Positions 33,492 through 42,945 of a stretch of 64,000 bases of DNA are shown in pieces. Each line of letters starts with the position of its first letter. Within the stretch, counting starts at the first letter, position 1. A program made the translations under genes and the position numbers. The notes below the pieces were generated by a model. That model was not told the origin of the DNA. It was given only the letters and a program-made list of their open reading frames with translations, and searched no databases. The stretch lies in assembly GCA_033807775.1 (NCBI GenBank), contig CM066313.1, positions 89,723,484-89,787,483 on the forward strand, read 5' to 3'. The DNA comes from Saussurea involucrata (Eukaryota; Streptophyta; Magnoliopsida; Asterales; Asteraceae).

Positions 33492-34231
33492 TGTTGGGAA
33501 CTGAAGATATGCCAAGTATGGTTAGTACTGCCAAGACAATGTTACTACTGCCAGTTCTTCGTTACTACTGCCAGTTCTTCGTTACTACTGCTGGGCAAGA
33601 TTACTACTGCTAGAAGAAGTTACTACTGCTAGAAGAAGTTACTACTGCTAGAAGAAGTTACTACTGCTAGAAGAAGTTACTACTGCTAGACATGGTTAGT
33701 ACTGCTGAGCTGAGTTACTACTGCTTGAAGACTGTGAAGGTTAATACTGCTGAAGGTCGTTAATGCTGCTGAGCCAAATCATCGTTAATGCTGCTGACTT
33801 GATAAGTTTGGTATGCGATACCTTTGGAGACAAAGAAGGAATTGATCAAGATATGTTTAACGAAGATTCAGAAGATCAATTTACTTTTGATAGTTATCTT
33901 GTAATTACTTTTGTATATATAGTATTGATAGATAGCTATTAAAAAAAGATACGATAGAAGATAGATAGTATACAGAATTCTATATTTATTCAAGAGTGAA
34001 TTAACCTCAAGGTGTAAGAACCCTATTTCTAGAGAAGTAGAAATCGTCTTGTTGAGCCTGTTCAACAAGATTGAGGTTTGGTGTAAAGCTTGTGAGTAAT
34101 ACTGTTTGATATATATACAGTGTATTGAATTTCTATTGATTGTTCTTTAATTGATTTAGAGTTCTATTCCGCAAGATTCTCTAAATTCTGTTTCTAAGAA
34201 GTTTAATTCTTGTTAAGAATCGATCCTGACA
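33492..34231 (+). repeat. Element D 5' LTR (740 bp)
   Basis: TGTTGGGAACTG...CGATCCTGACA. The first ~310 bases are an array of (A/G)TTA(C/G/A)TACTGC motifs (12 copies plus two TTAATGCTGCT variants). A TATATATAG at 33914-33922 is a good TATA candidate, putting the array in U3. Confidence 0.95.
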
Positions 34232-34233
34232 AG

Positions 34234-34245
34234 TGGTATCAGAGC
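34234..34245 (+). promoter_or_regulatory. Element D primer binding site
   Basis: TGGTATCAGAGC two bases after the 5' LTR; initiator tRNA-Met type. The gag ATG follows only 18 bases later, so this element has almost no leader. Confidence 0.9.
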
Positions 34246-34263
34246 ATTGGTATCTTAGAGGCT

Positions 34264-36141
34264 ATGGACAATTCAATGGATACTCACAGTACTCTTGTTT
34301 CAAAGGTTCCCATGCTCAAACCCAATAAATTTGACATGTGGAAACTGAGAATCAAGCAGTACATTCTTCTTACTAATTATGCAATATGGGACATCATAGA
34401 AAATGGCCCATGTAATGAAGGAAAGATTGGAGAAGATGGTGCAGGCTTTGACAAGTCCAAGGTTGAGTGTTATAAGTGTCAGAAGATGGGACACTTTGCC
34501 AGAGAATGCAGAAGTGGAGGATCAAATCAACAGGCTCCAAATGGAAACCAAAACAGAAGCTCCTCTCAAGCCCTTGTTTCTCAACAAGGAATGGGATTTG
34601 ATTGGAGTGATCAAGCTGAGGAAGCCTGTCAGAATCAAGCTCTTATGGCAGAAGTATCTGATATTCCCACTGAGGTACAATCTAAACTCTGTTCTCAAGC
34701 TTGCATTGATGCTGTTAAAAGATATAGGGATCACAATCAGGGTATGTGTGATGACCTTAAGAGGCTAGAGAAAGATGTGAAAGATTATGTTAGGATTGTA
34801 GAAAGGTTTGAGGAACAGATTAGAGCTTTTCAAACTAATGAACTTCAACACCACTATGATACTAACTATTGGAAGTGGGAGAAGAATGAGTATGAGATTA
34901 AGCTGAAAGTGTCTGGGGAGGAGAATGAGAAGTTAAAAGAAGAGCTTAAAAAGGTTAAACTTGATGTTGAAAAGTTTACCTGTGCTTCTAAAACCATGGA
35001 CACCATCATTAAAGCTCAAATCCATGACAAGATGAAAGTAGGGATAGGGTACAATACCACACCTCCACCCTACAATAACAACTACATACCTCCTAAGTCT
35101 GATTTGTTAGAGACCAAGGATAGAAAGGAACCTGAATTAAAGATTAATATAGATCCTTGTGAAAAAGAAATAGTTGTTGAGGATGAGACTGACAAAGTAG
35201 ACTCTGATGAGGAATGTGAGAGTCCATGTGTCAAGAACACTGAGATCAAAAGGACTGAAGAGAAAAAGGGAGTTCATTACACACAGCCCAAAGTTGTGAA
35301 CTCCAATATCTGTAAACAGTGTTCTTGCAGGAAATCTAAAGAGAACAAGCCTCAAAAACATGATAATCAGAGGGGAAATCAAAGGAACTGGAATAACCAG
35401 TGGGCTATGAGACAAGGAGTTGATCTGAACAGAATTAACAGGCCAAAACCTTGTTTCATCTGTGGTAAGCTAAATCATTTAGCCAAACACTGTTATTTCA
35501 ATCCTGTTAACCAAAGGTTTAATACTCAAAGATCTTTTCAAAAACCTGGTGGTTACAGAAAGAATGGTGGCTATAAAAAGCTTGCAAAGAAAAATGTGGC
35601 AAAGAAACAAGATAAACCCAAAAGCCACAAAAAGAAAACGACTGAAAAGGAATGTGGTACTATGTGGGTTCCAAAAGGCACTAAAAACAATACTGCTGCT
35701 AGCAGTGTTAGTACTGCTAACACTGTTAGTACTGCTTCAAAAGTTAGTGCTGCTAGCAGTATTAATACTGCTAGTAATCATTCCAAAGTTAGTACTGCTA
35801 ATACTTTTAGTGCTTCTTCTTCAGATAATACTGCTGCTAGCAGTATTAACTCTGTTAATACTGCTTCTAGCAGTGTTAACTCTGTTAATACTGCTACCTC
35901 TGTTAGTACTGCTAATACTGCTGCTAACAGTACTGCTGCTTCCAGTATTAGTACTGCTAGCACTGTTAGTACTTCTGAGGTTAATACTGCTTCTAGTGTT
36001 GCTACACCAATAATTTTGACAAAGTACTCCAGCACAGCAGTACCCAAATTTCAAAATCTCATCAAAACCAAATGTAAGTACTTTGATGAGCAAGGGAGAC
36101 CCAAGACCACTTCGGCTTGGGTTCCAAATAAAACTAACTGA
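34264..36141 (+). CDS. gag: Element D Gag lacking the capsid core, 625 aa
   Basis: ATG 34264 (MDNSMDTHST). Residues ~20-55 match the start of copia Gag (PNKFDMWKLRIKQYI...IIENGP), but by residue 69 the protein is already in the CCHC knuckle CYKCQKMGHFAREC. In element A the same interval, from ENGP to the knuckle, spans roughly 300 codons, so the capsid-forming middle is missing here, in frame. Then a charged coiled-coil region (residues ~160-270), a second knuckle-like CFICGKLNHLAKHC (residue 397), a basic stretch and a low-complexity S/T/A/V/N tail made by TACTGC repeats. Ends ...WVPNKTN. Confidence 0.9.
   Translation: MDNSMDTHSTLVSKVPMLKPNKFDMWKLRIKQYILLTNYAIWDIIENGPCNEGKIGEDGAGFDKSKVECYKCQKMGHFARECRSGGSNQQAPNGNQNRSSSQALVSQQGMGFDWSDQAEEACQNQALMAEVSDIPTEVQSKLCSQACIDAVKRYRDHNQGMCDDLKRLEKDVKDYVRIVERFEEQIRAFQTNELQHHYDTNYWKWEKNEYEIKLKVSGEENEKLKEELKKVKLDVEKFTCASKTMDTIIKAQIHDKMKVGIGYNTTPPPYNNNYIPPKSDLLETKDRKEPELKINIDPCEKEIVVEDETDKVDSDEECESPCVKNTEIKRTEEKKGVHYTQPKVVNSNICKQCSCRKSKENKPQKHDNQRGNQRNWNNQWAMRQGVDLNRINRPKPCFICGKLNHLAKHCYFNPVNQRFNTQRSFQKPGGYRKNGGYKKLAKKNVAKKQDKPKSHKKKTTEKECGTMWVPKGTKNNTAASSVSTANTVSTASKVSAASSINTASNHSKVSTANTFSASSSDNTAASSINSVNTASSSVNSVNTATSVSTANTAANSTAASSISTASTVSTSEVNTASSVATPIILTKYSSTAVPKFQNLIKTKCKYFDEQGRPKTTSAWVPNKTN
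35692..36012 (+). repeat. TACTGC-type repeats inside element D gag
   Basis: About twenty GTTAGTACTGCT / AATACTGCT / AGCAGTATTAAT units, read in one frame as V-S-T-A and N-T-A runs. This is the same motif as in the LTR and in the pol-third ORF spacer. Confidence 0.9.
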
Positions 36142-36158
36142 TTTATCTTGATGTGCAG

Positions 36159-39100
36159 GGCAACCAACAGCTCAAGGGGAAGAGCATTTGGCATGTTGAT
36201 AGTGGTTGCTCCAGGCACATGACAGGTAACATGGCCTGCCTCAAAAATTTCAAAAAGATTGATGGAGGACATGTTGCATTTGGGGATAATCCTGCTGGTG
36301 GAAAGATAAGTGGTAAGGGTGATGTTTCAAAGGGTAAGATGACCTTTGAAGATGTGTACTATGTTGAACAATTGAGATACAACCTGTTAAGTGTATCACA
36401 GGTTTGTGACAAGAAGCATAGCATATTGTTTACTGATTCTGAATGTATTATCCTTGCTCCTGGATACAAAGTGGTTGATGAAAACATGATACTTCTGAGA
36501 ACTCCTAGGAAGGATAATGTTTATTGTTTAGATTTGGAAAGTGTTTCATCTGATTCATCTCTAAATTGTTTAGTTTCAAAAGCTTCTTTAGATGAATCAT
36601 CACTTTGGCACAGAAGGATGTGTCACATGAACTTTAAAACAATGAATAGACTTGTTAAGAATAACCTTGTAAGGGGTTTGCCATCCAAAGTCTATTCATG
36701 TGATGATCATTGTGTTGCTTGTCTCAAAGGCAAACAACACAAAACTTCTCATAAGACCAAAGAGATAAACACCATCTCAAATCCTCTTCAACTGTTACAT
36801 ATGGATCTGTTTGGTCCTACCAATGTGATGAGTATTGGCAAGAAATCATACTGCTTAGTTATTGTTGATGATTATTCTAGATTTACTTGGGTATATTTTC
36901 TGAGAACTAAAGATGAGACAAGTGGACTGATCAAATCTTTTATTCTCAAAATTGAAAACCAATCAAATCAAAGAGTGAAAGTCATTAGATCAGATAATGG
37001 AACTGAGTTTAAAAATTTTGATCTAAACACCTTTTGTGAAGAAAAAGGAATTGAGAGACAATACAGTGCTCCTAGGACTCCACAACAAAATGGTGTTGCT
37101 GAGAGAAGGAATAGGACACTGATTGAGGCTGCTAGATCTCTGTTAGCTGATTCAAAGTTACCAATTACTTTTTGGGCAGAAGCAGTTAATACTGCCTGCT
37201 ATGTTCAAAACAGAGTTTTAGTTGTAAAGCCTAAAAACAAGACACCTTATGAGCTTTTCCATAAAAGGAAACCATATATTGGATTTTTCAAACCATTTGG
37301 ATGTCCTTGTACTATTCTCAATACCAAATCTCACTTAGGCAAGTTTGATAGCAAAGCAGATGATGGTTTTCTTGTTGGGTATTCATCTCAAAGTAAGGCC
37401 TACAGAGTTTTTAATACCTCTTCTAGAATAATTGAAGAAAGTGATAATGTCAAATGCAATGAGAACACACCAAATCCTATTGGTTCAGGTCCTAATTGGC
37501 TATTTGACATTGATTCACTCACTAATTCTTTGGGTTTCAGTAGTGATGTATATGCAGGACAAAGGGATACACCATCATCAGAACACAGAATTCAATCTGT
37601 GATATTTCCACTCCCTTCCATTGATCCTGTTGAATTCTGTGAACACCAAGAGGAGACTGAACCTATTCAGAATGAAGAAGAGAGGAGAACAGAGGAAAAT
37701 CAGTCATCAGGTCCAAATTCCAGAGAATCTGAGGTGACTGAAGAAGCAGAATCAAATCCAGAATTAAATGAATCAAATCTGGATGAGAACATTCAAGAGG
37801 AAGCTGGTCATCCAACAAGAACTCAGAAAAACCATCCTCCTGAGTTGGTGATTGGAGATATTGCATCTCCCATGATGACTAGAAAGCAAAGCAGACTCCA
37901 AGAATTGCAAGAGCAGCAAAATACAGTTAATATTGTTCTTACATGCTTTCTGTCCCAGATTGAGCCCAAAAAGGCTTATGATGCTATGAAAGACCCAAGC
38001 TGGATAGAGGCAATGCAAGAGGAGCTGCTACAGTTCAAATTACAGGATGTATGGGACTTGGTAGACCTTCCAAAAGGTCATAGAGCAATTGGCACCAAGT
38101 GGATTTTCAGGAACAAGAAGGATGACAGAGGGATTGTAATCAGAAACAAAGCTAGACTGGTTGCACAAGGGTACACTCAGGAAGAAGGAATAGATTATGA
38201 GGAAGTCTTTGCTCCTGTGGCAAGGATTGAAGCAATCAGGTTATTTCTAGCCTATGCCTCCTACATGAAGTTCAAAGTGTACCAAATGGATGTCAAGAGT
38301 GCATTTCTGTATGGAAGTATTGAGGAAGAAGTATATGTCTGTCAACCCCCTGGATTTGAGAATCCATTGCACCCTGACAGAGTATACAAGCTGAAGAAGG
38401 CTCTTTATGGTTTGCATCAAGCTCCAAGAGCATGGTATGACACTCTGTCTACCTATCTCTTGAAAAATGACTTTGAAAGAGGAGTAATTGACAAGACCCT
38501 GTTTATCAAGAGGAGAAAGAGAGGTACACTACTTGTTCAGATCTATGTGGATGACATCATCTTTGGATCCACCAATGATCAAATGTGTAAAGAGTTTGAA
38601 GAATTGATGCACAAAAGCTTCAAGATGAGTTCCATGGGAGAACTTACATTCTTTCTTGGGCTTCAGGTAAAACAGAGGAAAGATGGGATTTTTATTAGCC
38701 AATCCAAATATGTGAAAGACATCCTGGACAAGTTTGGTTTATCAGACTCAAAGCCAGCAAGCACACCAATGGAAACACATAAACAGATCACTGCAGATCT
38801 TGAGGGGGAGGATGTGGATGTCCATCATTACAGATCAATGATTGGATCTCTCATGTATCTCACAGCCTCTAGACCTGACATTATGTTTTCAGTCTGTGTT
38901 TGTGCCAGATTTCAGGTTTCTCCTAAGCAATCACACCTTCATGCTGTCAAGAGAATATTCAGATACTTAAAAGGGCAACCTAGATTAGGTCTCTGGTATC
39001 CTCATGAATCCTCTTTTGACTTGCTTGCATATTCAGATAGTGATTTGGGTGGAGCCAACATGGATAGGAAGTCTACTTCAGGTGGATGTCAGTTTTTGGG

Positions 39101-39488
39101 TACAAGACTAGTATCTTGGCAGTGTAAGAAACAAACCACAGTGTCCTTATCTACCACAGAGGCTGATTACATAGCTGCTGCAAGCTGCTGCTCTCAGGTT
39201 CTATGGATTCAAAATCAGATGTTGGACTATGGGGTAACATTTCTTCACACTCCAATCTTCATTGATAACAACAGTGCTATCAGCATTGTTAATAATCCAG
39301 TCAAACACTCAAAAACAAAGCATATAGAGATAAGGTATCACTTTATAAGAGATTGCAATGAAAAGAAATTAATTCAGGTTGCTAAAGTTCATACAAATGA
39401 CCAGTTTGCTGATCTATTCACAAAAGCTTTTGATGTGGGTAGATTCACCTTTTTGGTAACAAGTGTGGGCATGATCAACCTAGAATAA
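36159..39488 (+). CDS. pol: Element D Pol polyprotein (PR-INT-RT-RNase H), open
   Basis: Uninterrupted copia pol of about 1109 residues. Protease HVDSGCSRHMTG at residue ~12; HRRMCHMNF..C..C integrase zinc finger; integrase core HMDLFGP, RSDNGTEF and QQNGVAERRNRT; RT KARLVAQGYTQEEGIDY, QMDVKSAFLYGS, ALYGLHQAPRAWY and YVDDIIFGSTN; RNase H AYSDSDLGG, STTEADYIAAASCCSQ, FIDNNSA; C-terminal DLFTKAF. All catalytic residues are present. It is in a different frame from gag; the nearest in-frame start codon is non-AUG (36153), so expression needs splicing at TGTGCAG (36152-36158) or frameshifting. I place the start after that CAG. Confidence 0.95.
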   Translation, partial: GNQQLKGKSIWHVDSGCSRHMTGNMACLKNFKKIDGGHVAFGDNPAGGKISGKGDVSKGKMTFEDVYYVEQLRYNLLSVSQVCDKKHSILFTDSECIILAPGYKVVDENMILLRTPRKDNVYCLDLESVSSDSSLNCLVSKASLDESSLWHRRMCHMNFKTMNRLVKNNLVRGLPSKVYSCDDHCVACLKGKQHKTSHKTKEINTISNPLQLLHMDLFGPTNVMSIGKKSYCLVIVDDYSRFTWVYFLRTKDETSGLIKSFILKIENQSNQRVKVIRSDNGTEFKNFDLNTFCEEKGIERQYSAPRTPQQNGVAERRNRTLIEAARSLLADSKLPITFWAEAVNTACYVQNRVLVVKPKNKTPYELFHKRKPYIGFFKPFGCPCTILNTKSHLGKFDSKADDGFLVGYSSQSKAYRVFNTSSRIIEESDNVKCNENTPNPIGSGPNWLFDIDSLTNSLGFSSDVYAGQRDTPSSEHRIQSVIFPLPSIDPVEFCEHQEETEPIQNEEERRTEENQSSGPNSRESEVTEEAESNPELNESNLDENIQEEAGHPTRTQKNHPPELVIGDIASPMMTRKQSRLQELQEQQNTVNIVLTCFLSQIEPKKAYDAMKDPSWIEAMQEELLQFKLQDVWDLVDLPKGHRAIGTKWIFRNKKDDRGIVIRNKARLVAQGYTQEEGIDYEEVFAPVARIEAIRLFLAYASYMKFKVYQMDVKSAFLYGSIEEEVYVCQPPGFENPLHPDRVYKLKKALYGLHQAPRAWYDTLSTYLLKNDFERGVIDKTLFIKRRKRGTLLVQIYVDDIIFGSTNDQMCKEFEELMHKSFKMSSMGELTFFLGLQVKQRKDGIFISQSKYVKDILDKFGLSDSKPASTPMETHKQITADLEGEDVDVHHYRSMIGSLMYLTASRPDIMFSVCVCARFQVSPKQSHLHAVKRIFRYLKGQPRLGLWYPHESSFDLLAYSDSDLGGANMDRKSTSGGCQFLGTRLVSWQCKKQTTVSLSTTEADYIAAASCCSQVLWIQNQMLDYGVTFLHTPIFIDNNSAISIVNNPVKHSKTKHIEIRYHFIRDCNEKKLIQVAKVHTNDQFADLFTKAFDVGRFTFLVTSVGMINLE

Positions 39489-39600
39489 ATTTATGACTTT
39501 CTGTTTTTATACCTGTATTTCTTCATATATTTGGTGCTACTAACTTTCTTTCTCAGGATTCTCTGTTTCCCTCAGATTAACAAGTGCAGAAAAGTGTAAG

Positions 39601-40013
39601 TGTAGTTACTACTGCCTGTGCAGCGTTACTACTGCCAGTACAGAGTTACTACTGCCTGTGTTCTAGTAGTTAATACTGCTCAGTAGTTAATACTGCTTGT
39701 GTAGTTAATACTGCTTTGCAGTTAATACTGCTCAGTAGTTAATACTGCTAGTGCTCAGTTAATACTGCTCAGTAGTTAATACTGCTAGTGCAGTTAATAC
39801 TGCTAGGTAGTTAATACTGCTTGGTAGTTAATACTGCTTGGTAGTTAATACTGCTCGGTAGTTAATACTGCTAGGTAGTTAATACTGCTCGGTAGTTAAT
39901 ACTGCTAGGTAGTTAATACTGCTTGATAGTTACTACTGCTGTGTAGTTAATACTGCCTTGCGGTTAATACTGCTCAGTAGTTAATACTGCTTACGTTGTT
40001 AATACTGCTTTTG
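39601..40013 (+). repeat. Array of ~23 GTTAATACTGCT units between pol and third ORF
   Basis: Units of about 17-19 bp (AGTTAATACTGCT plus 4-6 variable bases such as CAGT, TGGT or AGGT), the first three being GTTACTACTGCC. The array is non-coding and ends 13 bases before the internal TATA box. Same core motif as in the LTR. Confidence 0.93.
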
Positions 40014-40026
40014 ATAATCTAGGGCA

Positions 40027-40147
40027 TATAAATACCCCTGTGTGCCCGCCAAAGTTCACAACGACTCTTCGCATTTACTTCTTCTCTCTCGTTCTAACCT
40101 AGTCTCCCCAGAATCTTTGTGTTTTCTTTCAAGAATCCTCAGGAATC
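40027..40147 (+). promoter_or_regulatory. Internal promoter and 5' leader of element D third ORF
   Basis: TATAAATA (40027-40034), then at 40082-40094 the pyrimidine patch TTCTCTCTCGTTC, then a CT-rich leader to ATG 40148. Spacing suits transcription start near 40060. Element A has the same 13-mer 72 bases after TATAAAAG. Upstream sits the GTTAATACTGCT array, a possible enhancer-like region (inference). Confidence 0.55.
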
Positions 40148-42883
40148 ATGGAGTTTGTGGATGAGCACAATGAAATAGCCATGCTTCAGAAGCCGAAACA
40201 AGCTGCGGGATTCCACGATATCGTCGATTTTCTTAAATCCTCGCACATCTCCTATGCCCTAACGGTGAGCCCAACCATCTATATCGAACATCAGACGCAA
40301 TTTTGGGAGAATGCCACTGTTAGTTTCGAAGAAGGGCAGAAAACCATTCGAACAAGGGTTTGTGATAAACCCTTGAAAGTCACAGAGGAGGTTATTCGCA
40401 TCTCTCTTCACTTGAATGATGCCTCAGGTATAACCTCTCTATCTTCTGATGACTTATATTCGACTTTACAAAGAATGGGGTATGAAGGTCCCATTGGTGT
40501 TTTTAAATTCTACAAGTCAAAATTTTTTAACCAATGGAGATTTCTTGTTCATACCCTGATGCACTGTATTTCCAAGAAAACTAATGGATGGAGTGAGTTC
40601 AGCAGTCCCATTGCATATGCCTTGGTCTGCTTATCCACTGCCAGAAAGTACAATTTTTCAGCTATGATCTTTAATGATCTTGTATCAAACTTGGAATCCA
40701 AAAAGAGCTTTTACATGTATCCAAGGTTTGTGCAAGAAGTTATTAACAAGGAATTGATGGACTTACCTCAGTTTGATGAGGTATATGTACCAAAATCCCC
40801 TAAAGGGAAGGTTTTTTCAAATATGAAAAGACTTCCTAGGGACTCGGAAGGAGTTGACACACCATTGTTCTCTACAATGATGGTTGTGTCCCACCCCTCT
40901 GAAGGTATGGCATCAGGATCAAGGCCCTCATTAGATCAACCCACTGATGACCAATCCCAACCTTCCATCTCAAAAGACATCCCTCAGTCCATTCTTGAAC
41001 ATCCCACTCCCACAATCACCAAAAGGTTTCAAAGAAGAAATGTGCACAAGGTTCCTTCCCTTGATGTACCTACTCAGAGCCCTAAGCCTTTAAGCCCTCA
41101 GTTGGAGCATTCTCCAATTGAGAATATCAACAGGGAAACCACAGGGGTGTCTCCCAACCCCAAGAAGGTGGTCTCTAAGGAGAAGGATGACCATATGGGT
41201 GCTAAGGCTACCACTACTTCTGCTAGCACAGAGAAGGACAGTGGTAACATAAATAAGACCTTCCCCATGGCAACTCTAAATGAGAAATCATTAGGAGGAC
41301 CCAGGTGCCAAGAAACCAAGGGGGCAGTTAGTGCTTCTGCTAGGCAGAAGGCTTCTGCTAAAACTTCCAAGGATCCTTTAAAGAAGGTAAACACTTCTAA
41401 ACAAGGTGAGGATAGATATAACTATGAGGAATTGATGGAAACCATAGGGAATATCAACTTGGATGTTATGGCACAAAAGAAAGAGATTGAGCAACTTAAG
41501 ACTGTGGTCACCTACCAACAGTCTCAAATTGAGAAGCTCAAGAAGATGGTCACCAAGTTGTTGCACAGAAGGAAAAAGGCAAGATTTGTGCTGAGAAAAA
41601 GAATTCCAGCTGATGATGCTCCCAAAAAGGGGGAGTCAGAGTCAGAAGCAGAACTGAAAATGAAGGGTCCACAAATTGAGGGGGAGACTGTTCACATGGA
41701 GACTGAGATGGAAATGGATTATGCACAGCTTAAGGGGGAGTCCAGTGCACAGAATAAGGGGGAGACAGAAAAGGGGGAAGAGTGTGTTAAAGCAGCAGAA
41801 ACCACAGCAGCAGAAACTGTTAATGCTGCTGAGTTTAAACAAGCAGCAGAAACAGTTAATGCTGCTGAAGGCCAAACAGAAAAAGCAGCAGAAACTGAGC
41901 AGGAAGCAGTAACTACAACTCAAGCTGAAATAGATGAAGAAATATACTGGATTGTGAAGAACAGTGTTGAAGCAGCATCATTACATGTTCTAAGAGAAGC
42001 AGTAACAACCATAGCAGCAGAAATGGTTATTGCTGCTGAAAAACTTAAAGCAGCTGAACCAACTCCTGAAGCTGTTAAAACTCTTAAAAGAACCAAGATG
42101 ATGTCAAAGAAAAGACCAAGAACCCAGCCCATAACTTCAAAGAAGAAAAATGAAAAGAAGCCAAGGGTGGAGTCATCTGCAGAAGAGGCCCAGGAGGAAA
42201 CAGTGAAAGAAAAATCTGATCCAAAAGTTGCTGAAGAAGAAGTGGCAACTCCATCAGGGCAATCAAGCAATGTGCAATCACAAACTGATGCCCAATGTGA
42301 TTTGTACATTACTAGTGTTGACTCTAACCCAATTCCACTTCAGGCTGAACCAATGTCATCTAAGGCTCCTGAAATCATCTTTTGGGACACTTTGAAAGAT
42401 GGTAGAAAGGAGTTCATTAGGATAAAAAGAGCAGATGGAAAATTTGAAGTCTTTTCAACTTGGAGAAAAATTGTCAGAACTTGCTCAAGATCAGACTTAG
42501 AAGAGATGTTCAAAGTTGGGATGAGGATATATGAAAACATGCTGACTGAGCAAGGGATGTCAATCTCTAAAATGGTACTTGAATTCTTGTGCCAAATGTT
42601 CAAACCTGAAGCAGTTCAGCATAGGATAAACACACAGTTTCAAGCCATTACCAACTGGATGCTCTATGAAAACTGTGGAGTATATGTCATCTCACTTGAC
42701 TCTGCAACTCAAGAATACTATCTGGTGGATGAAATATACAATCACAGCATGAAGAGGCTGCAAGGAATGTTACATACTAAGCTGACCTGCAACAAGGATT
42801 CAGCAATGGGTAGATTCTTGGTAAAAAGGATTCTCAATCAGAGTCTAGGTTTAAGTCCTAATCTGTGCGTATATGATGACTAA
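40148..42883 (+). CDS. Element D third ORF ('env-like'), 911 aa
   Basis: Open frame from ATG 40148. N-terminal globular region (residues 1-240; for example LYSTLQRMGYEG, FFNQWRFLVHTLMHCISKK, RKYNFSAMIFNDLV) related in layout to element A's third ORF. Residues ~250-430 are P/S/T/K-rich, ~425-480 a coiled coil (IGNINLDVMAQKKEIEQLK), ~490-720 charged with VNAAE repeats, and ~740-911 a second globular domain. No N-terminal signal peptide, no clear membrane helix and strong K/E content argue against an envelope protein; the label rests on position only. GGGGGAG motifs recur in the coding sequence at 41628-41780. Confidence 0.85.
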   Translation: MEFVDEHNEIAMLQKPKQAAGFHDIVDFLKSSHISYALTVSPTIYIEHQTQFWENATVSFEEGQKTIRTRVCDKPLKVTEEVIRISLHLNDASGITSLSSDDLYSTLQRMGYEGPIGVFKFYKSKFFNQWRFLVHTLMHCISKKTNGWSEFSSPIAYALVCLSTARKYNFSAMIFNDLVSNLESKKSFYMYPRFVQEVINKELMDLPQFDEVYVPKSPKGKVFSNMKRLPRDSEGVDTPLFSTMMVVSHPSEGMASGSRPSLDQPTDDQSQPSISKDIPQSILEHPTPTITKRFQRRNVHKVPSLDVPTQSPKPLSPQLEHSPIENINRETTGVSPNPKKVVSKEKDDHMGAKATTTSASTEKDSGNINKTFPMATLNEKSLGGPRCQETKGAVSASARQKASAKTSKDPLKKVNTSKQGEDRYNYEELMETIGNINLDVMAQKKEIEQLKTVVTYQQSQIEKLKKMVTKLLHRRKKARFVLRKRIPADDAPKKGESESEAELKMKGPQIEGETVHMETEMEMDYAQLKGESSAQNKGETEKGEECVKAAETTAAETVNAAEFKQAAETVNAAEGQTEKAAETEQEAVTTTQAEIDEEIYWIVKNSVEAASLHVLREAVTTIAAEMVIAAEKLKAAEPTPEAVKTLKRTKMMSKKRPRTQPITSKKKNEKKPRVESSAEEAQEETVKEKSDPKVAEEEVATPSGQSSNVQSQTDAQCDLYITSVDSNPIPLQAEPMSSKAPEIIFWDTLKDGRKEFIRIKRADGKFEVFSTWRKIVRTCSRSDLEEMFKVGMRIYENMLTEQGMSISKMVLEFLCQMFKPEAVQHRINTQFQAITNWMLYENCGVYVISLDSATQEYYLVDEIYNHSMKRLQGMLHTKLTCNKDSAMGRFLVKRILNQSLGLSPNLCVYDD
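41628..41782 (+). repeat. Polypurine-like GGGGGAG motifs inside element D third ORF
   Basis: AAGGGGGAGTC, GAGGGGGAGAC, AAGGGGGAGTCC, AAGGGGGAGAC and AAGGGGGAAG occur within 155 bases, all in coding sequence, mostly read as K/E-G-E. In element A the equivalent cluster is non-coding and upstream of the third ORF. Confidence 0.8.
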
Positions 42884-42934
42884 GTTTTGGAAGCATCATC
42901 TGAAGAACTTGACTTCTTTTCCTAAAAGTCAAGT

Positions 42935-42945
42935 TAGGGGGAGAT
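42935..42945 (+). promoter_or_regulatory. Element D polypurine tract
   Basis: TAGGGGGAGAT immediately precedes the 3' LTR start TGTTGGG (42946). Confidence 0.88.

Noticed and set aside
35778..36047. Leucine/valine-rich hydrophobic frames across the gag tail (both strands)
   Set aside because: They are other-frame translations of the TACTGC repeat; the gag frame covers the region.
40148..42883. A true viral envelope gene making D an infectious retrovirus
   Set aside because: No signal peptide, membrane anchor or cleavage motif seen; the position alone is not evidence of envelope function.
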